Assembly: GCA_031269335.1 (NCBI GenBank)
Contig: JAISZI010000037.1
Location: 1 to 49,991, forward strand
Direction: 5' to 3'
Origin: Puniceicoccales bacterium
Lineage (GTDB): Bacteria > Verrucomicrobiota > Verrucomicrobiia > Opitutales > UBA953
Length of the DNA: 49,991 nt
The notes beneath the pieces are model-generated. The model made no database searches. It had not been told where the DNA came from and saw only the letters and a list, made by a program, of their open reading frames with translations. A program made the translations under genes and the position numbers. Below, piece by piece: positions 13,417 through 22,290 of this stretch (within the stretch, counting starts at the first letter, position 1; each line of letters begins with the position of its first letter).

Positions 13417-16041
13417 ATGCGAAAACCCGCCCTGCTCGCTCCCGCCGGTAACTGGGACTGTGTCCGCGCCGCCGTGGAAAATGGTGCCGACGCCGTCTAT
13501 TTCGGCGTCGGTCGCTTCAACGCACGGGCACGGGCGGAAAATTTTTCCCTCGAAGACCTGCCAAATTTGATGGCTTTCTTGCACCAACGCGGCGTCGAAG
13601 GTCGCATCACCTTCAACACCATTATCTTCCAAGACGAAATGCGCGATGCCGCCGCAGACCTGCGCACGATCATAGCAGCCGGTGTGGACGCCGCCATTGT
13701 GCAAGACGTGGGCGTGTGCCGCCTCATTCGCGAAATTTCGCCCGATTTTCCCATCCACGCCTCGACGCAGATGAGCGTGACCAGCGCGGCGGGACTTGAT
13801 TTTGCGCGATCACTGGGCGCATCCCTCGTCGTGCTCGCAAGGGAATGCGCCGTAGCGGAAATCGCACCGATGATCGCCGCCGCCAGCGGGACGCCGCCAG
13901 CCATCGAGGTATTTGTCCACGGCGCACTTTGCGTGGCATACTCCGGACAATGCCTCACGAGCGAGGCGTTGGGCGGGCGTTCAGCCAACCGCGGGGAATG
14001 CGCCCAGGCGTGTCGCCTCCCCTACGAACTTTTATGCGACGGCGCGCCCGTGCACCTCAACGGGCGGGCGCACCTCCTCAGCCCGCACGATCTCGCCGGA
14101 ATGGAAATGCTGGCAGAACTGATGCAGGCGGGTGTTGCTTCGTTGAAAATTGAGGGACGCCTGAAATCGCCCGAATACGTCGCCGCCGTCACCCACGCCT
14201 ACCGGACCGCTATTGACCGCGTCTGGAACGCGTTGAGGGACGGGGACGGAACAATCGCGGCAGACCTTGCCCGTTCTGCGCGGCGCGAGTTCGACTACGA
14301 TCTCGCGATGAGTTTTTCGCGCGGTTTTGGCACAGGCTGGATGCGCGGCATGGACAATAAGTGCCTCGTTAACGGACGCTGCGCCGGCAAACAGGGCGTT
14401 TTCCTCGGCGAAATTGAGGACGCCGATTCCGAGGGCATTTTGCTGCGCCTGCGCGCCCCGCTCAAAAACGGAGACGGCGTGATGATTGATGACGGGCTTG
14501 CCGACGGCGAAGCAAGCGGCGGGTTTGTTTACGCCGTGGAGACACGACCGGACGGGCTTTCACGGGTGCGCATTAACAGGGCGGCAGAGGTTTTGCGGCG
14601 CAGACAGCGCGGGCACAAACTTTGGAAAACCGCCGATCCCGCGCTCGCGAGGCGTCTGCGCAACAGTTTTTCCAGCGCAACGCCGCAGTTCCGCCGCCCC
14701 CTGCGCGTGCGCGTCTGCGGCACCGCCGGCGCACCGATTCGCGTGGAGTTTGAGGACACCGCCGGAAACGTGGTTTCTTGCGAATCCGATGTCCCCGCGA
14801 TTCCAGCCGTCAGCCGCCCACTCACGACGGAAGTTTTGCGTGCCCATCTGGGACGCCTCGGCGGAACGCCCTACGCGATGGACGCGCTGGACAATGCGTT
14901 GGCGGGCGACGTCAACGTCCCGCTTCCCGAATTAAATCGCCTGCGCCGCGAACTTGTTTCTCGCCTCGATAGCCTGCGTGCCGCCGGGCGCCGCTGGACA
15001 ATCCTTCCGTCGCCCGCTGCCAATGCCCCGCTTGCGGCGGTCACTGCGGACAAGCCAGCTTCGTTGCCCGAAATCATCCCTGTTATCCGGCACCGCGAAC
15101 AGATAGATGCCGCCCTGCAATCGGGCGCAAAAACCCTTTATTGCGAATTTGACGACTTGCGCGAACACAAGTTAGCCGTTGCCCGCGTTCGCGAATTTTC
15201 AGCAACCACCGGCATAGCGGTGGAAGTCTGGGCGGTGCCGCCACGCATTTTTAAGCAAGGCGACGACTTTCTTTTACGCCAAATTGAGGAAAGCGGTGCC
15301 GATGGCTGGCTTGTGCGCAACCACGAGCAACTTCGCCGCAAGTCCAGTGCTCTTCGCCGCCGCGGCGATTTCTCATTGAACATCTCCAACGCCACCGCTG
15401 CCGCCTATTTCACGCAACATCACGGGTTGGAACGCCTCACCGCATCCTACGACTTGAGCGCGTCGCAGCTTGAGGCACTGCTGCATTCTGCGCCTTCAAC
15501 ATGGTTTGAAGTCACTATCCACCAACGCGTTCCTATGTTTCACATGGAACACTGTGTATTTTGTGCATTTCTCTCCACCGGACACGATTATCGCGACTGC
15601 GGGCGTCCTTGTTCCCGCCACACAGCGGCACTGCGAGATCGGACGGGCGTTATCCACCCGCTACGCGCCGATGCCGCCTGCCGCAACACGCTTTACAACG
15701 GGCGCACGCAGACAGGGGCGGAGCTTGTTCCCCACCTCCTCGCCATCGGAATCCGCCACTTTCGGGTCGAATTTCTCGACGAAGACGCCGCGACAATTAC
15801 CCGCGTCCTCTCGCGTTACGCCGCCCTTTTGCGGGGCGAAATCACCGGCGCGGCACTCTGGCGCGAATTGCGTTTGCACAGCCAGATCGGCGTTACCCGA
15901 GGCACCCTTATCGGAAAAAGGGACCCCCGACGTCCGCTTGCGTTTGAGTCAGCGTTTCCTACACATCGCGCCCATGAAAAAGAACCGTTGGGTAATAAAA
16001 CTGGGCACCGGCATCCTCACACGAGCAGACGGCGGGACTGA
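13417..16041 (+). CDS. Peptidase U32 family protein, long RlhA-like form
   Basis: An 874-residue member of the U32 family, long form with extra C-terminal domains. The N-terminal TIM-barrel-like part starts PALLAPAGNWDCVRAAVENGAD and contains the U32 signature around EVFVHGALCVAYSGQC, then NRGECAQACR and LKIEGRLKSPEYV. Cys-rich blocks continue near the C-terminus (EHCVFCAFLS, DCGRPCSRH). Proteins of this layout include RlhA, which hydroxylates C2501 of 23S rRNA; the function here is inferred from family. ATG 13417 was chosen; an in-frame TTG 12 codons upstream adds residues without family support. The last 68 nt overlap proB in another frame, and the final 30 or so residues look unlike the family, as if the original stop was lost. 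Confidence 0.85.
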   Translation: MRKPALLAPAGNWDCVRAAVENGADAVYFGVGRFNARARAENFSLEDLPNLMAFLHQRGVEGRITFNTIIFQDEMRDAAADLRTIIAAGVDAAIVQDVGVCRLIREISPDFPIHASTQMSVTSAAGLDFARSLGASLVVLARECAVAEIAPMIAAASGTPPAIEVFVHGALCVAYSGQCLTSEALGGRSANRGECAQACRLPYELLCDGAPVHLNGRAHLLSPHDLAGMEMLAELMQAGVASLKIEGRLKSPEYVAAVTHAYRTAIDRVWNALRDGDGTIAADLARSARREFDYDLAMSFSRGFGTGWMRGMDNKCLVNGRCAGKQGVFLGEIEDADSEGILLRLRAPLKNGDGVMIDDGLADGEASGGFVYAVETRPDGLSRVRINRAAEVLRRRQRGHKLWKTADPALARRLRNSFSSATPQFRRPLRVRVCGTAGAPIRVEFEDTAGNVVSCESDVPAIPAVSRPLTTEVLRAHLGRLGGTPYAMDALDNALAGDVNVPLPELNRLRRELVSRLDSLRAAGRRWTILPSPAANAPLAAVTADKPASLPEIIPVIRHREQIDAALQSGAKTLYCEFDDLREHKLAVARVREFSATTGIAVEVWAVPPRIFKQGDDFLLRQIEESGADGWLVRNHEQLRRKSSALRRRGDFSLNISNATAAAYFTQHHGLERLTASYDLSASQLEALLHSAPSTWFEVTIHQRVPMFHMEHCVFCAFLSTGHDYRDCGRPCSRHTAALRDRTGVIHPLRADAACRNTLYNGRTQTGAELVPHLLAIGIRHFRVEFLDEDAATITRVLSRYAALLRGEITGAALWRELRLHSQIGVTRGTLIGKRDPRRPLAFESAFPTHRAHEKEPLGNKTGHRHPHTSRRRD

Positions 16042-16747
16042 CCGCCGCCAAATCGGGCTGCTCGTCAAACAAATCGCGACCCTCACCAGCACCGGGCACG
16101 AGATTGTCCTCGTCTCTTCTGGCGCGATTGCCACCGGCATGACCGTCCTCCACCTCACGAATCGCCCGCATTCCATCGCCGAACTGCAAGCCTGCGCCAC
16201 TATCGGTCAAATCGAACTAATGGGCGAATATCAACGCCACCTGCGCAAACACGGCTTTTTCGCCGCCCAACTCCTCCTCACCCACGCCAACCTCGACAGC
16301 CGCTCCTGCTGCCTCCACGCCACACACGCTCTCGAACACCTCCTTTCTAAAAAAAACGTCATCCCCATCATTAACGAAAATGACGCCGTCGCCAGTGATG
16401 AAATCAAAGTCGGCGACAACGACCGCCTTTCCGCCTACGTCCTCACGCTTGTCCATGCCCGCCGCCTCATCATCCTTTCTTCCGTCGATGGCCTTATGTC
16501 ATCTCCCGACGGAACCGGAAAACTCATCCCCCGCGTCCGCGAAGTGGACGACTCAATCCGCCAAATCGCCACCGGCACAACAACCCAACGCAACGTAGGC
16601 GGCATGGCGACAAAACTGCTCGCCGCCGAAATCGCCGCTTCCGTCGGTGCCGAAACCATCATCGCAAACGGTCGCACCCCCGATATCCTGCTCAATATCG
16701 CATCGGGAAAATTCACCGGAACAACCTTTTCCCTCAAACGAACATGA
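15974..16747 (+). CDS. proB: Glutamate 5-kinase, short form
   Basis: A 257-residue amino-acid kinase catalysing ATP-dependent phosphorylation of glutamate, the first step of proline synthesis. Visible motifs: VIKLGTGILT, LVSSGAIATGM, IPIINENDAV, VGDNDRLSAYV and LSSVDGL. The protein ends after GGMATKLLAAEIA...GTTFSLKRT, so the C-terminal PUA domain of E. coli ProB is missing. This corresponds to the short ProB form. The start ATG at 15974 gives the canonical N-terminus and lies inside the end of the upstream U32 gene, so translation is probably coupled. The stop is followed by 123 bp before the amidotransferase gene. proA is not in the window. Confidence 0.93.
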   Translation: MKKNRWVIKLGTGILTRADGGTDRRQIGLLVKQIATLTSTGHEIVLVSSGAIATGMTVLHLTNRPHSIAELQACATIGQIELMGEYQRHLRKHGFFAAQLLLTHANLDSRSCCLHATHALEHLLSKKNVIPIINENDAVASDEIKVGDNDRLSAYVLTLVHARRLIILSSVDGLMSSPDGTGKLIPRVREVDDSIRQIATGTTTQRNVGGMATKLLAAEIAASVGAETIIANGRTPDILLNIASGKFTGTTFSLKRT

Positions 16748-16870
16748 TTGTTACACCGACACGGGAGACCTTCTCTCCACAGACAGGTTGCAGCTAATTC
16801 ACCCACCATATTTTTCCGATCATTCGGGAATAGTGTTTCGCGTCAGGCAGATTTCCTATTATTTCGGCGA

Positions 16871-17566
16871 ATGAAAATTCACTATTTTCAACATGTCCCA
16901 TTTGAGGGACTCGGGAAAATTGAGATGTGGATGCGTTCACGAGGGCACCAGTTGAGTGGGACACGGTTTTTTGCAGGCGAGACACCGGGGGCGGAGATTA
17001 CAGCGTGCGATTGGCTCGTCGTGATGGGCGGTCCGATGAACATTTATCAACACCGTGATTATCCGTGGTTACTCGTAGAAAAAAAGATGATCGAGGCGCG
17101 AATCGAAGCCGGTGCGCGTGTGCTTGGCGTGTGCCTTGGCGCACAGCTCATTGCGGACGTGTTGGGGGCGAAAGTTTACCAAAACGCCGAACGTGAAATT
17201 GGCTGGCTGCCCGTGCACGCCACGCCGCACACTGGAGACGAACGCCTGGCATTTCCCGCTGGGAAATCGACGGTGTTTCACTGGCACGGAGACACCTTCG
17301 ATTTGCCCACCGGCGCGGCACGACTTGCATCGAGCGAATCTTGTGTAAATCAAGCATTTGCGTTCGGGACACGCGTGCTCGGACTACAATTTCATCTCGA
17401 AATGGGCGAGGCGGAAATAGAGCGAATTTGCGAAAACTGTGCCGCCGAAATCACCCCCGGCACCTTTGTCCAAACCAGAACGGAGATGCTGTCACGAACA
17501 CCGGCGGCAGAACCACTTGCGTCTCTGTTACTTAACCACCTCCTCTTGCGCATGGAGCAGCACTGA
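16871..17566 (+). CDS. Class I glutamine amidotransferase (GMP-synthase-like)
   Basis: A 231-residue stand-alone class I glutamine amidotransferase domain. The nucleophile Cys is in LGVCLGAQLIADVLGA, the catalytic His and Glu in LGLQFHLEM, and an oxyanion-side Gly-rich strand in WLVVMGGPMNIYQ. It resembles the GuaA-like, YfeJ-type single-domain proteins whose acceptor substrate is unknown. The frame is open upstream, but homology and the ATG at 16871 set the start. It follows proB with 123 bp between and precedes a tRNA gene by about 110 bp. Operon membership with proB is possible but not shown. No specific function can be assigned. Confidence 0.82.
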   Translation: MKIHYFQHVPFEGLGKIEMWMRSRGHQLSGTRFFAGETPGAEITACDWLVVMGGPMNIYQHRDYPWLLVEKKMIEARIEAGARVLGVCLGAQLIADVLGAKVYQNAEREIGWLPVHATPHTGDERLAFPAGKSTVFHWHGDTFDLPTGAARLASSESCVNQAFAFGTRVLGLQFHLEMGEAEIERICENCAAEITPGTFVQTRTEMLSRTPAAEPLASLLLNHLLLRMEQH

Positions 17567-17628
17567 GCTTTTGCCTGTCCCACGCCCGATATTCTTCGGT
17601 CAAAACAGAACGGAGCTGTTATCACAGC

Positions 17629-17658
17629 TTGACAAAGGGGAATCGGGACAACTTCGTA
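17629..17658 (+). promoter_or_regulatory. Probable promoter of the CAU tRNA gene
   Basis: A perfect TTGACA -35 hexamer at 17629-17634, then an 18-nt spacer and a poor -10-like TTCGTA at 17653-17658, ending 19 nt before the tRNA 5' end. The -35 and position are good; the -10 is weak. Confidence 0.45.
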
Positions 17659-17677
17659 TCTGGTGCAAGTCTGCGTG

Positions 17678-17753
17678 GGGCCTTTAGCTCAATGGTCAGA
17701 GCAGAGCACTCATAATGCTTTGGTTACAGGTTCGAGTCCTGTAAGGCCCACCA
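17678..17753 (+). tRNA. tRNA with CAU anticodon (tRNA-Ile2 or elongator tRNA-Met)
   Basis: A 76-nt cloverleaf with encoded CCA. The acceptor GGGCCTT pairs with AAGGCCC, the D-stem is GCTC/GAGC, the anticodon loop is CTCATAA (anticodon CAU), and the T-arm is ACAGG-TTCGAGT-CCTGT. It is not an initiator, since position 1 pairs normally. The GAGCA/TGCTT anticodon stem and the TGGTT variable loop resemble E. coli tRNA-Ile2 (lysidine-modified CAU) more than elongator Met, but sequence alone does not settle this. Confidence 0.93.
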
Positions 17754-17870
17754 TAACTTGTGACGCGTTCACCTAAATCGGATTTTCCTCCGCGTTCGCG
17801 GCTGGAACCGGGGCGGGTGGCTGTGTCGGTCTTGGTCTCTCTCTCAACTCAAACAAAAACGCATACTCTC

Positions 17871-18914
17871 ATGCCACGTCCAGTAACACTATTCACCGGC
17901 CAATGGGCTGACCTACCATTGGAAACATTGGTTAAGAAAGCCAAAAGTTTTGGCTATCAAGGTCTTGAACTCGCTTGTTGGGGCGACCACTTTGATGTGC
18001 TTCAAGCGGTTGACTCCGACAAATACATCACCGAAAAGTGGGAACTCCTGCTTGATAACGGGTTGGACTCGTTTGCCATTTCAAATCACCTGTCCGGACA
18101 GGCGATTTGCGACAACATTGACGAACGTCACAAAGAAATTGTCGCAAAAGAAGTCTGGGGAGATGGCGACCCCGAAGGCGTCCGCCGCCGCGCTGCCGAT
18201 TACTTGGCAACTGCGGGCAGAGCCGCCCGCCGTTTCTTCGACGCCCGCCCGGGGCGCACAGACGAAGAAAAGGCGAAACCGGTCGTCGTAAACGGATTCA
18301 CCGGCTCGTCCATCTGGGGTGCGCTTTACGCATTTCCGCCCACTTCGCAGGAATACTGGGAACGCGGTTTCCAAGATTTCGCAAAACGCTTCCTCCCGAT
18401 TCTCGAAGTCTTTGAAAGCGTTAACGCCAACTTCGCCCTCGAAGCGCACCCGACCGAAATCGCCTACGATCTCGCGAGTGCGCAACGCGCCGTTGATGCC
18501 GTCAAGGGACACAGGCGTTTCGGGTTTAACTACGACCCGTCGCACTTCGGTTACCAAGGCGTTGACTACGTGAAGTTTATCCGCGACCTCGCCTCGCGCA
18601 TTTACCATGTCCACATCAAGGACGTGTGGTGGGGCAAGGGCGATGGTTCCGTGGGTGTCTTCGGTGGGCACACGAGCTTTGGCGACCCGCGCCGTTTTTG
18701 GGAGTTTCGCTCGCCGGGGCGTGGCAACATCAACTTTGAAGATATCATTGTCGCATTGAACGACATCGGATACGCGGGTCCTCTTTCCGTCGAATGGGAA
18801 GATATTCGCATGAACCGTGAGTTCGGTGCCACCGAAGCCGCCGCCTTCGTGAAAAAGCTGGATTTCCAGACCAATACGCAGGCGTTTGACGCTGCGTTTG
18901 CCCGTAAGGAATAG
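17871..18914 (+). CDS. Sugar phosphate isomerase/epimerase-like TIM-barrel protein
   Basis: A 347-residue protein of the xylose-isomerase-like TIM-barrel superfamily, which holds sugar epimerases, isomerases and inosose dehydratases. Likely metal ligands occur in order: Glu in ALEAHPTEI, Asp and His in NYDPSHFGY, His in [10 protein letters not shown], and Glu in [10 protein letters not shown]. The start ATG at 17871 gives [15 protein letters not shown], a typical N-terminus; the frame is open upstream to the tRNA. No signal peptide. It stands alone between the tRNA and a strong terminator. The substrate is unknown. Nearby araD and araB suggest sugar metabolism but do not prove a link. Confidence 0.82.
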   Translation: MPRPVTLFTGQWADLPLETLVKKAKSFGYQGLELACWGDHFDVLQAVDSDKYITEKWELLLDNGLDSFAISNHLSGQAICDNIDERHKEIVAKEVWGDGDPEGVRRRAADYLATAGRAARRFFDARPGRTDEEKAKPVVVNGFTGSSIWGALYAFPPTSQEYWERGFQDFAKRFLPILEVFESVNANFALEAHPTEIAYDLASAQRAVDAVKGHRRFGFNYDPSHFGYQGVDYVKFIRDLASRIYHVHIKDVWWGKGDGSVGVFGGHTSFGDPRRFWEFRSPGRGNINFEDIIVALNDIGYAGPLSVEWEDIRMNREFGATEAAAFVKKLDFQTNTQAFDAAFARKE

Positions 18915-18971
18915 AAAAAAACGGGATACGCTCCGGGCGCCTCGCCGTGCGGAGCGCGTCCAAACACTTGT

Positions 18972-19014
18972 CATGCGCCGTCCGGAGGAAGAATCCGGAC
19001 GGCGCATGTGTTTT
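18972..19014 (+). terminator. Strong intrinsic terminator between convergent genes
   Basis: A perfect 15-bp stem: CATGCGCCGTCCGGA at 18972-18986 pairs with its complement at 18994-19008 across a 7-nt loop, then TGTTTTC follows. It lies 57 bp past the isomerase stop and 24 bp before the end of convergent ychF. The T-run favours the plus-strand transcript. Confidence 0.8.
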
Positions 19015-19037
19015 CTAACGGATTCGGCAAGAATGCG

Positions 19038-20144
19038 CTAATTCGCGAAACGGAACAGGGCAACGTCACCGTCTTTGAAAAGATACTCCTTGCCCTCGAT
19101 GCGGTATTTGCCCGCGTCACGGGCGGCAGCAACGGAGCCGACGGCAATGAGGTCTGCGTAGGAAATGACCTCTGCTTTGATGAACCCTTTTTCAAAATCG
19201 GAGTGAATTACGCCCGCACACTGCGGCGCAGTCATGCCACGTTTGAACGTCCACGCCCGCACTTCTTTTTCGCCGGCGGTGAAGTAGGAGGCGAGGCCAA
19301 GCAGGCTGTAAGTGGAACGGATCAGCTGGCTTGCGCCGCTGTCAGAAACGCCGATGGCAGCGAGGTATTCCCGCGCTTCATCTGGGGAAAGCTCGCCAAG
19401 CTCCGCCTCCACTTGGGCGCAGGTGACGCATACACAGGCGTCATTAAAATTGGAAGCGAAGGCGTGGACAGCCTCAACGTATTGATTTCGTGCAGGATCC
19501 GCGAGAGCCGCCTCATCCACATTGCAGGCGTAAAGCACCGGTTTGAGGGTAAGCAGCCCGAAATGCTTCAGGCGGGCACGTTCTTCGACATCGGACACGG
19601 GGAGGGTGGATGCAGGCTTGTTTTCGTTGAGATGCGCGAGAAGGCGTTGGAGAAGCGCTGCGTTGGCGGCGGCATCCTTGTCCTGCCCGCGTGCTTTTTT
19701 GAGGTTACGCTCGAGTTGCAATTCGCAGGACTGCAGGTCGGCGAGCGTTAACTCGGTGTTAATGACCTCAATATCGCGCACGGGGTCAACACCGCCCATG
19801 TTGTGGATAATGCCCTCGTCATCGAAGCAGCGCACAACGTGGACAATGGCGTCAACCTCGCGAATGTTAGCGAGAAACTTGTTGCCAAGCCCTTCGCCCT
19901 TAGAGGCTCCCGCGACCAGCCCTGCGATATCAACAAACTCGACCGCAGCCGGGATAATGACGCCTGTTTTCGCTATGACCGCGAGCGGCGCGAGGCGATC
20001 ATCAGGGACTTCGACGACACCGATGTTTGGCTCAATAGTGCAGAAGGGATAGTTGGCGGCCTCGGCTTTGCGAGAACGTGTGAGTGCGTTGAAAAGGGTG
20101 CTCTTGCCCACATTGGGCAGTCCCGCGATTCCGGCTTGAAGCAT
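19038..20144 (-). CDS. ychF: Redox-regulated ATPase YchF (Obg-related)
   Basis: A 368-residue cytoplasmic P-loop protein of the Obg/YchF family that binds ATP and the ribosome. The Walker A motif GLPNVGKST is at residues 8-16. [20 protein letters not shown] is the switch/G3 region, and NVDE replaces the GTP-specific NKxD, as expected for the ATP-preferring YchF group. The C-terminal TGS-like domain reads [28 protein letters not shown] and ends [15 protein letters not shown] 20144 was chosen because it gives [16 protein letters not shown]; the open frame further upstream runs into araD. It follows araD with 70 bp between, on the same strand. Confidence 0.96.
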   Translation of the reverse strand: MLQAGIAGLPNVGKSTLFNALTRSRKAEAANYPFCTIEPNIGVVEVPDDRLAPLAVIAKTGVIIPAAVEFVDIAGLVAGASKGEGLGNKFLANIREVDAIVHVVRCFDDEGIIHNMGGVDPVRDIEVINTELTLADLQSCELQLERNLKKARGQDKDAAANAALLQRLLAHLNENKPASTLPVSDVEERARLKHFGLLTLKPVLYACNVDEAALADPARNQYVEAVHAFASNFNDACVCVTCAQVEAELGELSPDEAREYLAAIGVSDSGASQLIRSTYSLLGLASYFTAGEKEVRAWTFKRGMTAPQCAGVIHSDFEKGFIKAEVISYADLIAVGSVAAARDAGKYRIEGKEYLFKDGDVALFRFAN

Positions 20145-20214
20145 GTGTGAAAAGAAAGTGGAAGCCGCCACGGTGAAACCGCACGGCGAGGGGTCAAGGG
20201 GCAAAGCAGACGGG

Positions 20215-20934
20215 CTACGACTTCCGCCCGTTCGGCTGCCCGTAATAAGCACCCGCGCCGTGCTTGCGGAAAAAGTGCTTGTCGAGCAAAGCTCCCGCCG
20301 CAGGAGAAACGCCGGGGTTAAGGGCGAGCGTCCGCGCCGCCATATCCGCCACGATTTCCAGTGATAATGCCGTTTCCACGGCTTTTTCGCCAGAAACGCC
20401 CCACGCAAAGGGACCGTGCTTGCGCACAAGCACCGCAGGAACGCGCAACGGGTCCAGCCCGCGCAACGCAAAACACTCCGTGATAGCGACGCCGGTCTCC
20501 CATTCGTATTCCCCCTCAATCTGCGCATCCGTCAGTGCCCGCGTAACGGGCACCTCGCCGTAAAAATAGTCACAATGCGTTGTGCCGAGACAGGGCACAG
20601 GCAATCCAGCCTGCGCAAATGCCACAGCAGCACGCGAATGCGTGTGGACAATAGACCGAATGGCGGCGTCAAAATGCAGAAACAAATGCCGGTGCGTCGG
20701 CGTATCCGAGGAAGGTCGCGCCGTGCCCTCGACAACAACGCCTTCGTAGTCGAGCACAACAATGTCGTCCGGGGTGAGCTTGCCATACGCGATTCCGCTG
20801 GGCTTGATGGCGAAAACGCGCCGTGCGGGATCACCGACGGACACGTTGCCAAAGGTCAGATCGACAAGACCTGTGCGCTGCAACGCAAGATTAGCCGCGA
20901 GACATTCGTCTTTGAGCAAACGGTAGGAGGACAT
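20215..20934 (-). CDS. araD: L-ribulose-5-phosphate 4-epimerase
   Basis: A 239-residue class II aldolase/AraD-family enzyme, converting L-ribulose 5-phosphate to D-xylulose 5-phosphate. Recognisable blocks: LTFGNVSVGD and AIKPSGIAY (phosphate and metal-side loops), RPSSDTPTHRHLF, and the zinc His pair in SIVHTHSRAAVAFAQAG. CLGTTHCDYFYG, LVRKHGPFAWG and the C-terminal HGAGAYYGQP are AraD-specific. ATG 20934 is fixed by the conserved MSSYRLLKDECLAANLAL start. Its functional partner araB lies about 8 kb away, transcribed in the same direction; araA is not in the window. The substrate could also be a related pentulose phosphate, but AraD is the best fit. Confidence 0.93.
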   Translation of the reverse strand: MSSYRLLKDECLAANLALQRTGLVDLTFGNVSVGDPARRVFAIKPSGIAYGKLTPDDIVVLDYEGVVVEGTARPSSDTPTHRHLFLHFDAAIRSIVHTHSRAAVAFAQAGLPVPCLGTTHCDYFYGEVPVTRALTDAQIEGEYEWETGVAITECFALRGLDPLRVPAVLVRKHGPFAWGVSGEKAVETALSLEIVADMAARTLALNPGVSPAAGALLDKHFFRKHGAGAYYGQPNGRKS

Positions 20935-20998
20935 GGCACCAAAGAAAATCACTCTGCACCGCAGCGGCAAAGGGGAAAACGAGCAGGGCAAGCCCGCC

Positions 20999-21766
20999 CT
21001 ACCCTGCCAGCACGGACGCCGCCGCAAGCCGTTTGCGCAAGACTTCCCACTTGGGCGGCAATGGAGCGCGTATCGCACCCCAAGCATTAATTTTTGCACG
21101 CGAACAATCTACGCACGCAAGACGCAGGCAAATGCCGTCGATAAGTGGACGGGCAATGCCTTTGTTGAGCCGCTTTCGGGGCAAAAGCATTTCCAAGGTG
21201 AGCACTGCATCCTCGGCATCAGGAGATGTCTCGCCGACAATGCGCAACCCGCTCATAGCAGCGTGTTTTCGAATTTGCTGGAAACGCGGGTAATCCGTCT
21301 CTGCTTCCCACCACGTCCACCGCGCCGCACGCTCCATGCGCCGAAACAAGGTCGCGCTTTTACGCCCCGTGATCGGCGCGGCACAGGTGAAAACGTCGTC
21401 AATGCCGGCATCCGCCACGGCGAGAAATGCGTAAGTGAATCGAATGAGCGCCGAGCCGTAGGCATTGCGCCAACGGGCAAATTCCTCGCCGTGCGGCACA
21501 AACAGACCGATTCCCGCCATATCCGCTTCTAACGGCCACACAGACACCGCCGAACGGGTCGGCGCAATCGCAACCAACTCCGTTTTGCCTGCCGCAAGCT
21601 GGCTGCGGACGGCTCCTTCCACCCCAGCCGGTCCCTCCCACGCGATAGCCGCGGGCTTCTCCAATGCGAAAACTCCGTCGCGGGCAGCCAACACGGGCAG
21701 ACGAACCGGGCTACGACCGAGCAACGGCGGCGGAAACCCGATGGAAGCAGGGACACAGCGCGGCAT
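20999..21766 (-). CDS. Degenerate RluA-like pseudouridine synthase homologue
   Basis: A 255-residue protein resembling RluA-family pseudouridine synthases in outline but without their catalytic motif. DGVFALEKPAAIAWE matches the N-terminal 'vvnKPaG' strand. WPLEADMAGIGLFV sits where HRLDxxTSGLLLF should be, so the catalytic Asp is replaced by Glu and the Arg by Pro. DYPRFQQIRKHAAMSGLRIVGE matches the C-terminal 'GRtHQIRvHla..G.PivGD' block. The family assignment is my reading of this spacing, not a database result. ATG 21766 was used; the frame extends to 21817 but that part lies in the rpsT terminator. The start is only 12 nt past the terminator T-run, so expression may depend on read-through. 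It precedes araD by 64 bp. It may act as an RNA-binding protein or be inactive. Confidence 0.6.
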   Translation of the reverse strand: MPRCVPASIGFPPPLLGRSPVRLPVLAARDGVFALEKPAAIAWEGPAGVEGAVRSQLAAGKTELVAIAPTRSAVSVWPLEADMAGIGLFVPHGEEFARWRNAYGSALIRFTYAFLAVADAGIDDVFTCAAPITGRKSATLFRRMERAARWTWWEAETDYPRFQQIRKHAAMSGLRIVGETSPDAEDAVLTLEMLLPRKRLNKGIARPLIDGICLRLACVDCSRAKINAWGAIRAPLPPKWEVLRKRLAAASVLAG

Positions 21767-21778
21767 AGTGTTGAACGC

Positions 21779-21807
21779 AAAAAAAACCGGCACCCCGAAG
21801 GATGCCG
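21779..21807 (-). terminator. Intrinsic terminator of rpsT
   Basis: On the minus strand CGGCATCC-TTCG-GGGTGCCG forms an 8-bp stem (one G-U) capped by a stable TTCG tetraloop, then G and eight T residues. It lies 31 bp past the rpsT stop. It is the best intrinsic terminator on the minus strand of this window. Confidence 0.88.
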
Positions 21808-21838
21808 AAGTCAGCACCAGACCGGTGCCGTAAAAATT

Positions 21839-22156
21839 TTACGCTGCCTCGCCACCACCGTCGGACGCCTCAGTCGCGGCGGGCTTAACGGCGGGTGCCG
21901 CTTTTGCTGCGTTCTTTGCGAGCTTCGATTTTACACGAGAAGCCTTGTTCCGATGAATGACCCCAGTCTTGACAGCTTTGTCAAACGCACTCGCCGCAGC
22001 CGCAGCCGCCGTGGCGATTTTCTCTGCATCGCCGCCTTTGAGGGCGACCGCTGCGTTCTTTGAAAGTGTTTTCAGACGACTCCTCACGGAAGCATTGGCG
22101 AGTGCTCGTTTCGCCGATTTTCGGATGTTTTTCCGGGCTGATTTGATGTTTGCCAT
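21839..22156 (-). CDS. rpsT: 30S ribosomal protein S20
   Basis: A 105-residue basic ribosomal protein binding 16S rRNA. The N-terminus [21 protein letters not shown] and the [17 protein letters not shown] block are the S20 signature. The usual length is about 87 residues; here an Ala/Pro-rich tail ([24 protein letters not shown]) extends the C-terminus. This tail resembles the KPAA repeats of the divergently placed rpoD next door. The gene ends in a strong terminator. ATG 22156 is certain from homology; there is no Shine-Dalgarno sequence. Confidence 0.97.
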   Translation of the reverse strand: MANIKSARKNIRKSAKRALANASVRSRLKTLSKNAAVALKGGDAEKIATAAAAAASAFDKAVKTGVIHRNKASRVKSKLAKNAAKAAPAVKPAATEASDGGGEAA

Positions 22157-22175
22157 GCGATTTGATTTCTATACC

Positions 22176-22204
22176 CGAAATGTTTGTGCGTCGGGCGGTG
22201 TCAA
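22176..22204 (-). promoter_or_regulatory. Possible rpsT promoter
   Basis: On the minus strand a perfect TTGACA (22199-22204) lies 43 nt before the rpsT ATG, with a weak -10 candidate (TTTCGG-like) about 17-18 nt on. The spacing would give a short 5' leader. The -10 match is poor. The 134-bp gap is shared with divergent rpoD, for which I see no clear promoter. Confidence 0.35.
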
Positions 22205-22290
22205 CGGAAATAGCAAAGCCGCCCACAAGAAAACATTGCCAAAACTGCGTCCTTCACTTGGGATGGCGCGTCACACCAAAGCCCTTGCTC

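Noticed and set aside
17760-17870. Longer N-terminus for the TIM-barrel isomerase starting near the tRNA 3' end
   Set aside because: The extra residues are Arg/Pro-rich without family support, and the start would lie within 7 nt of the tRNA CCA end.
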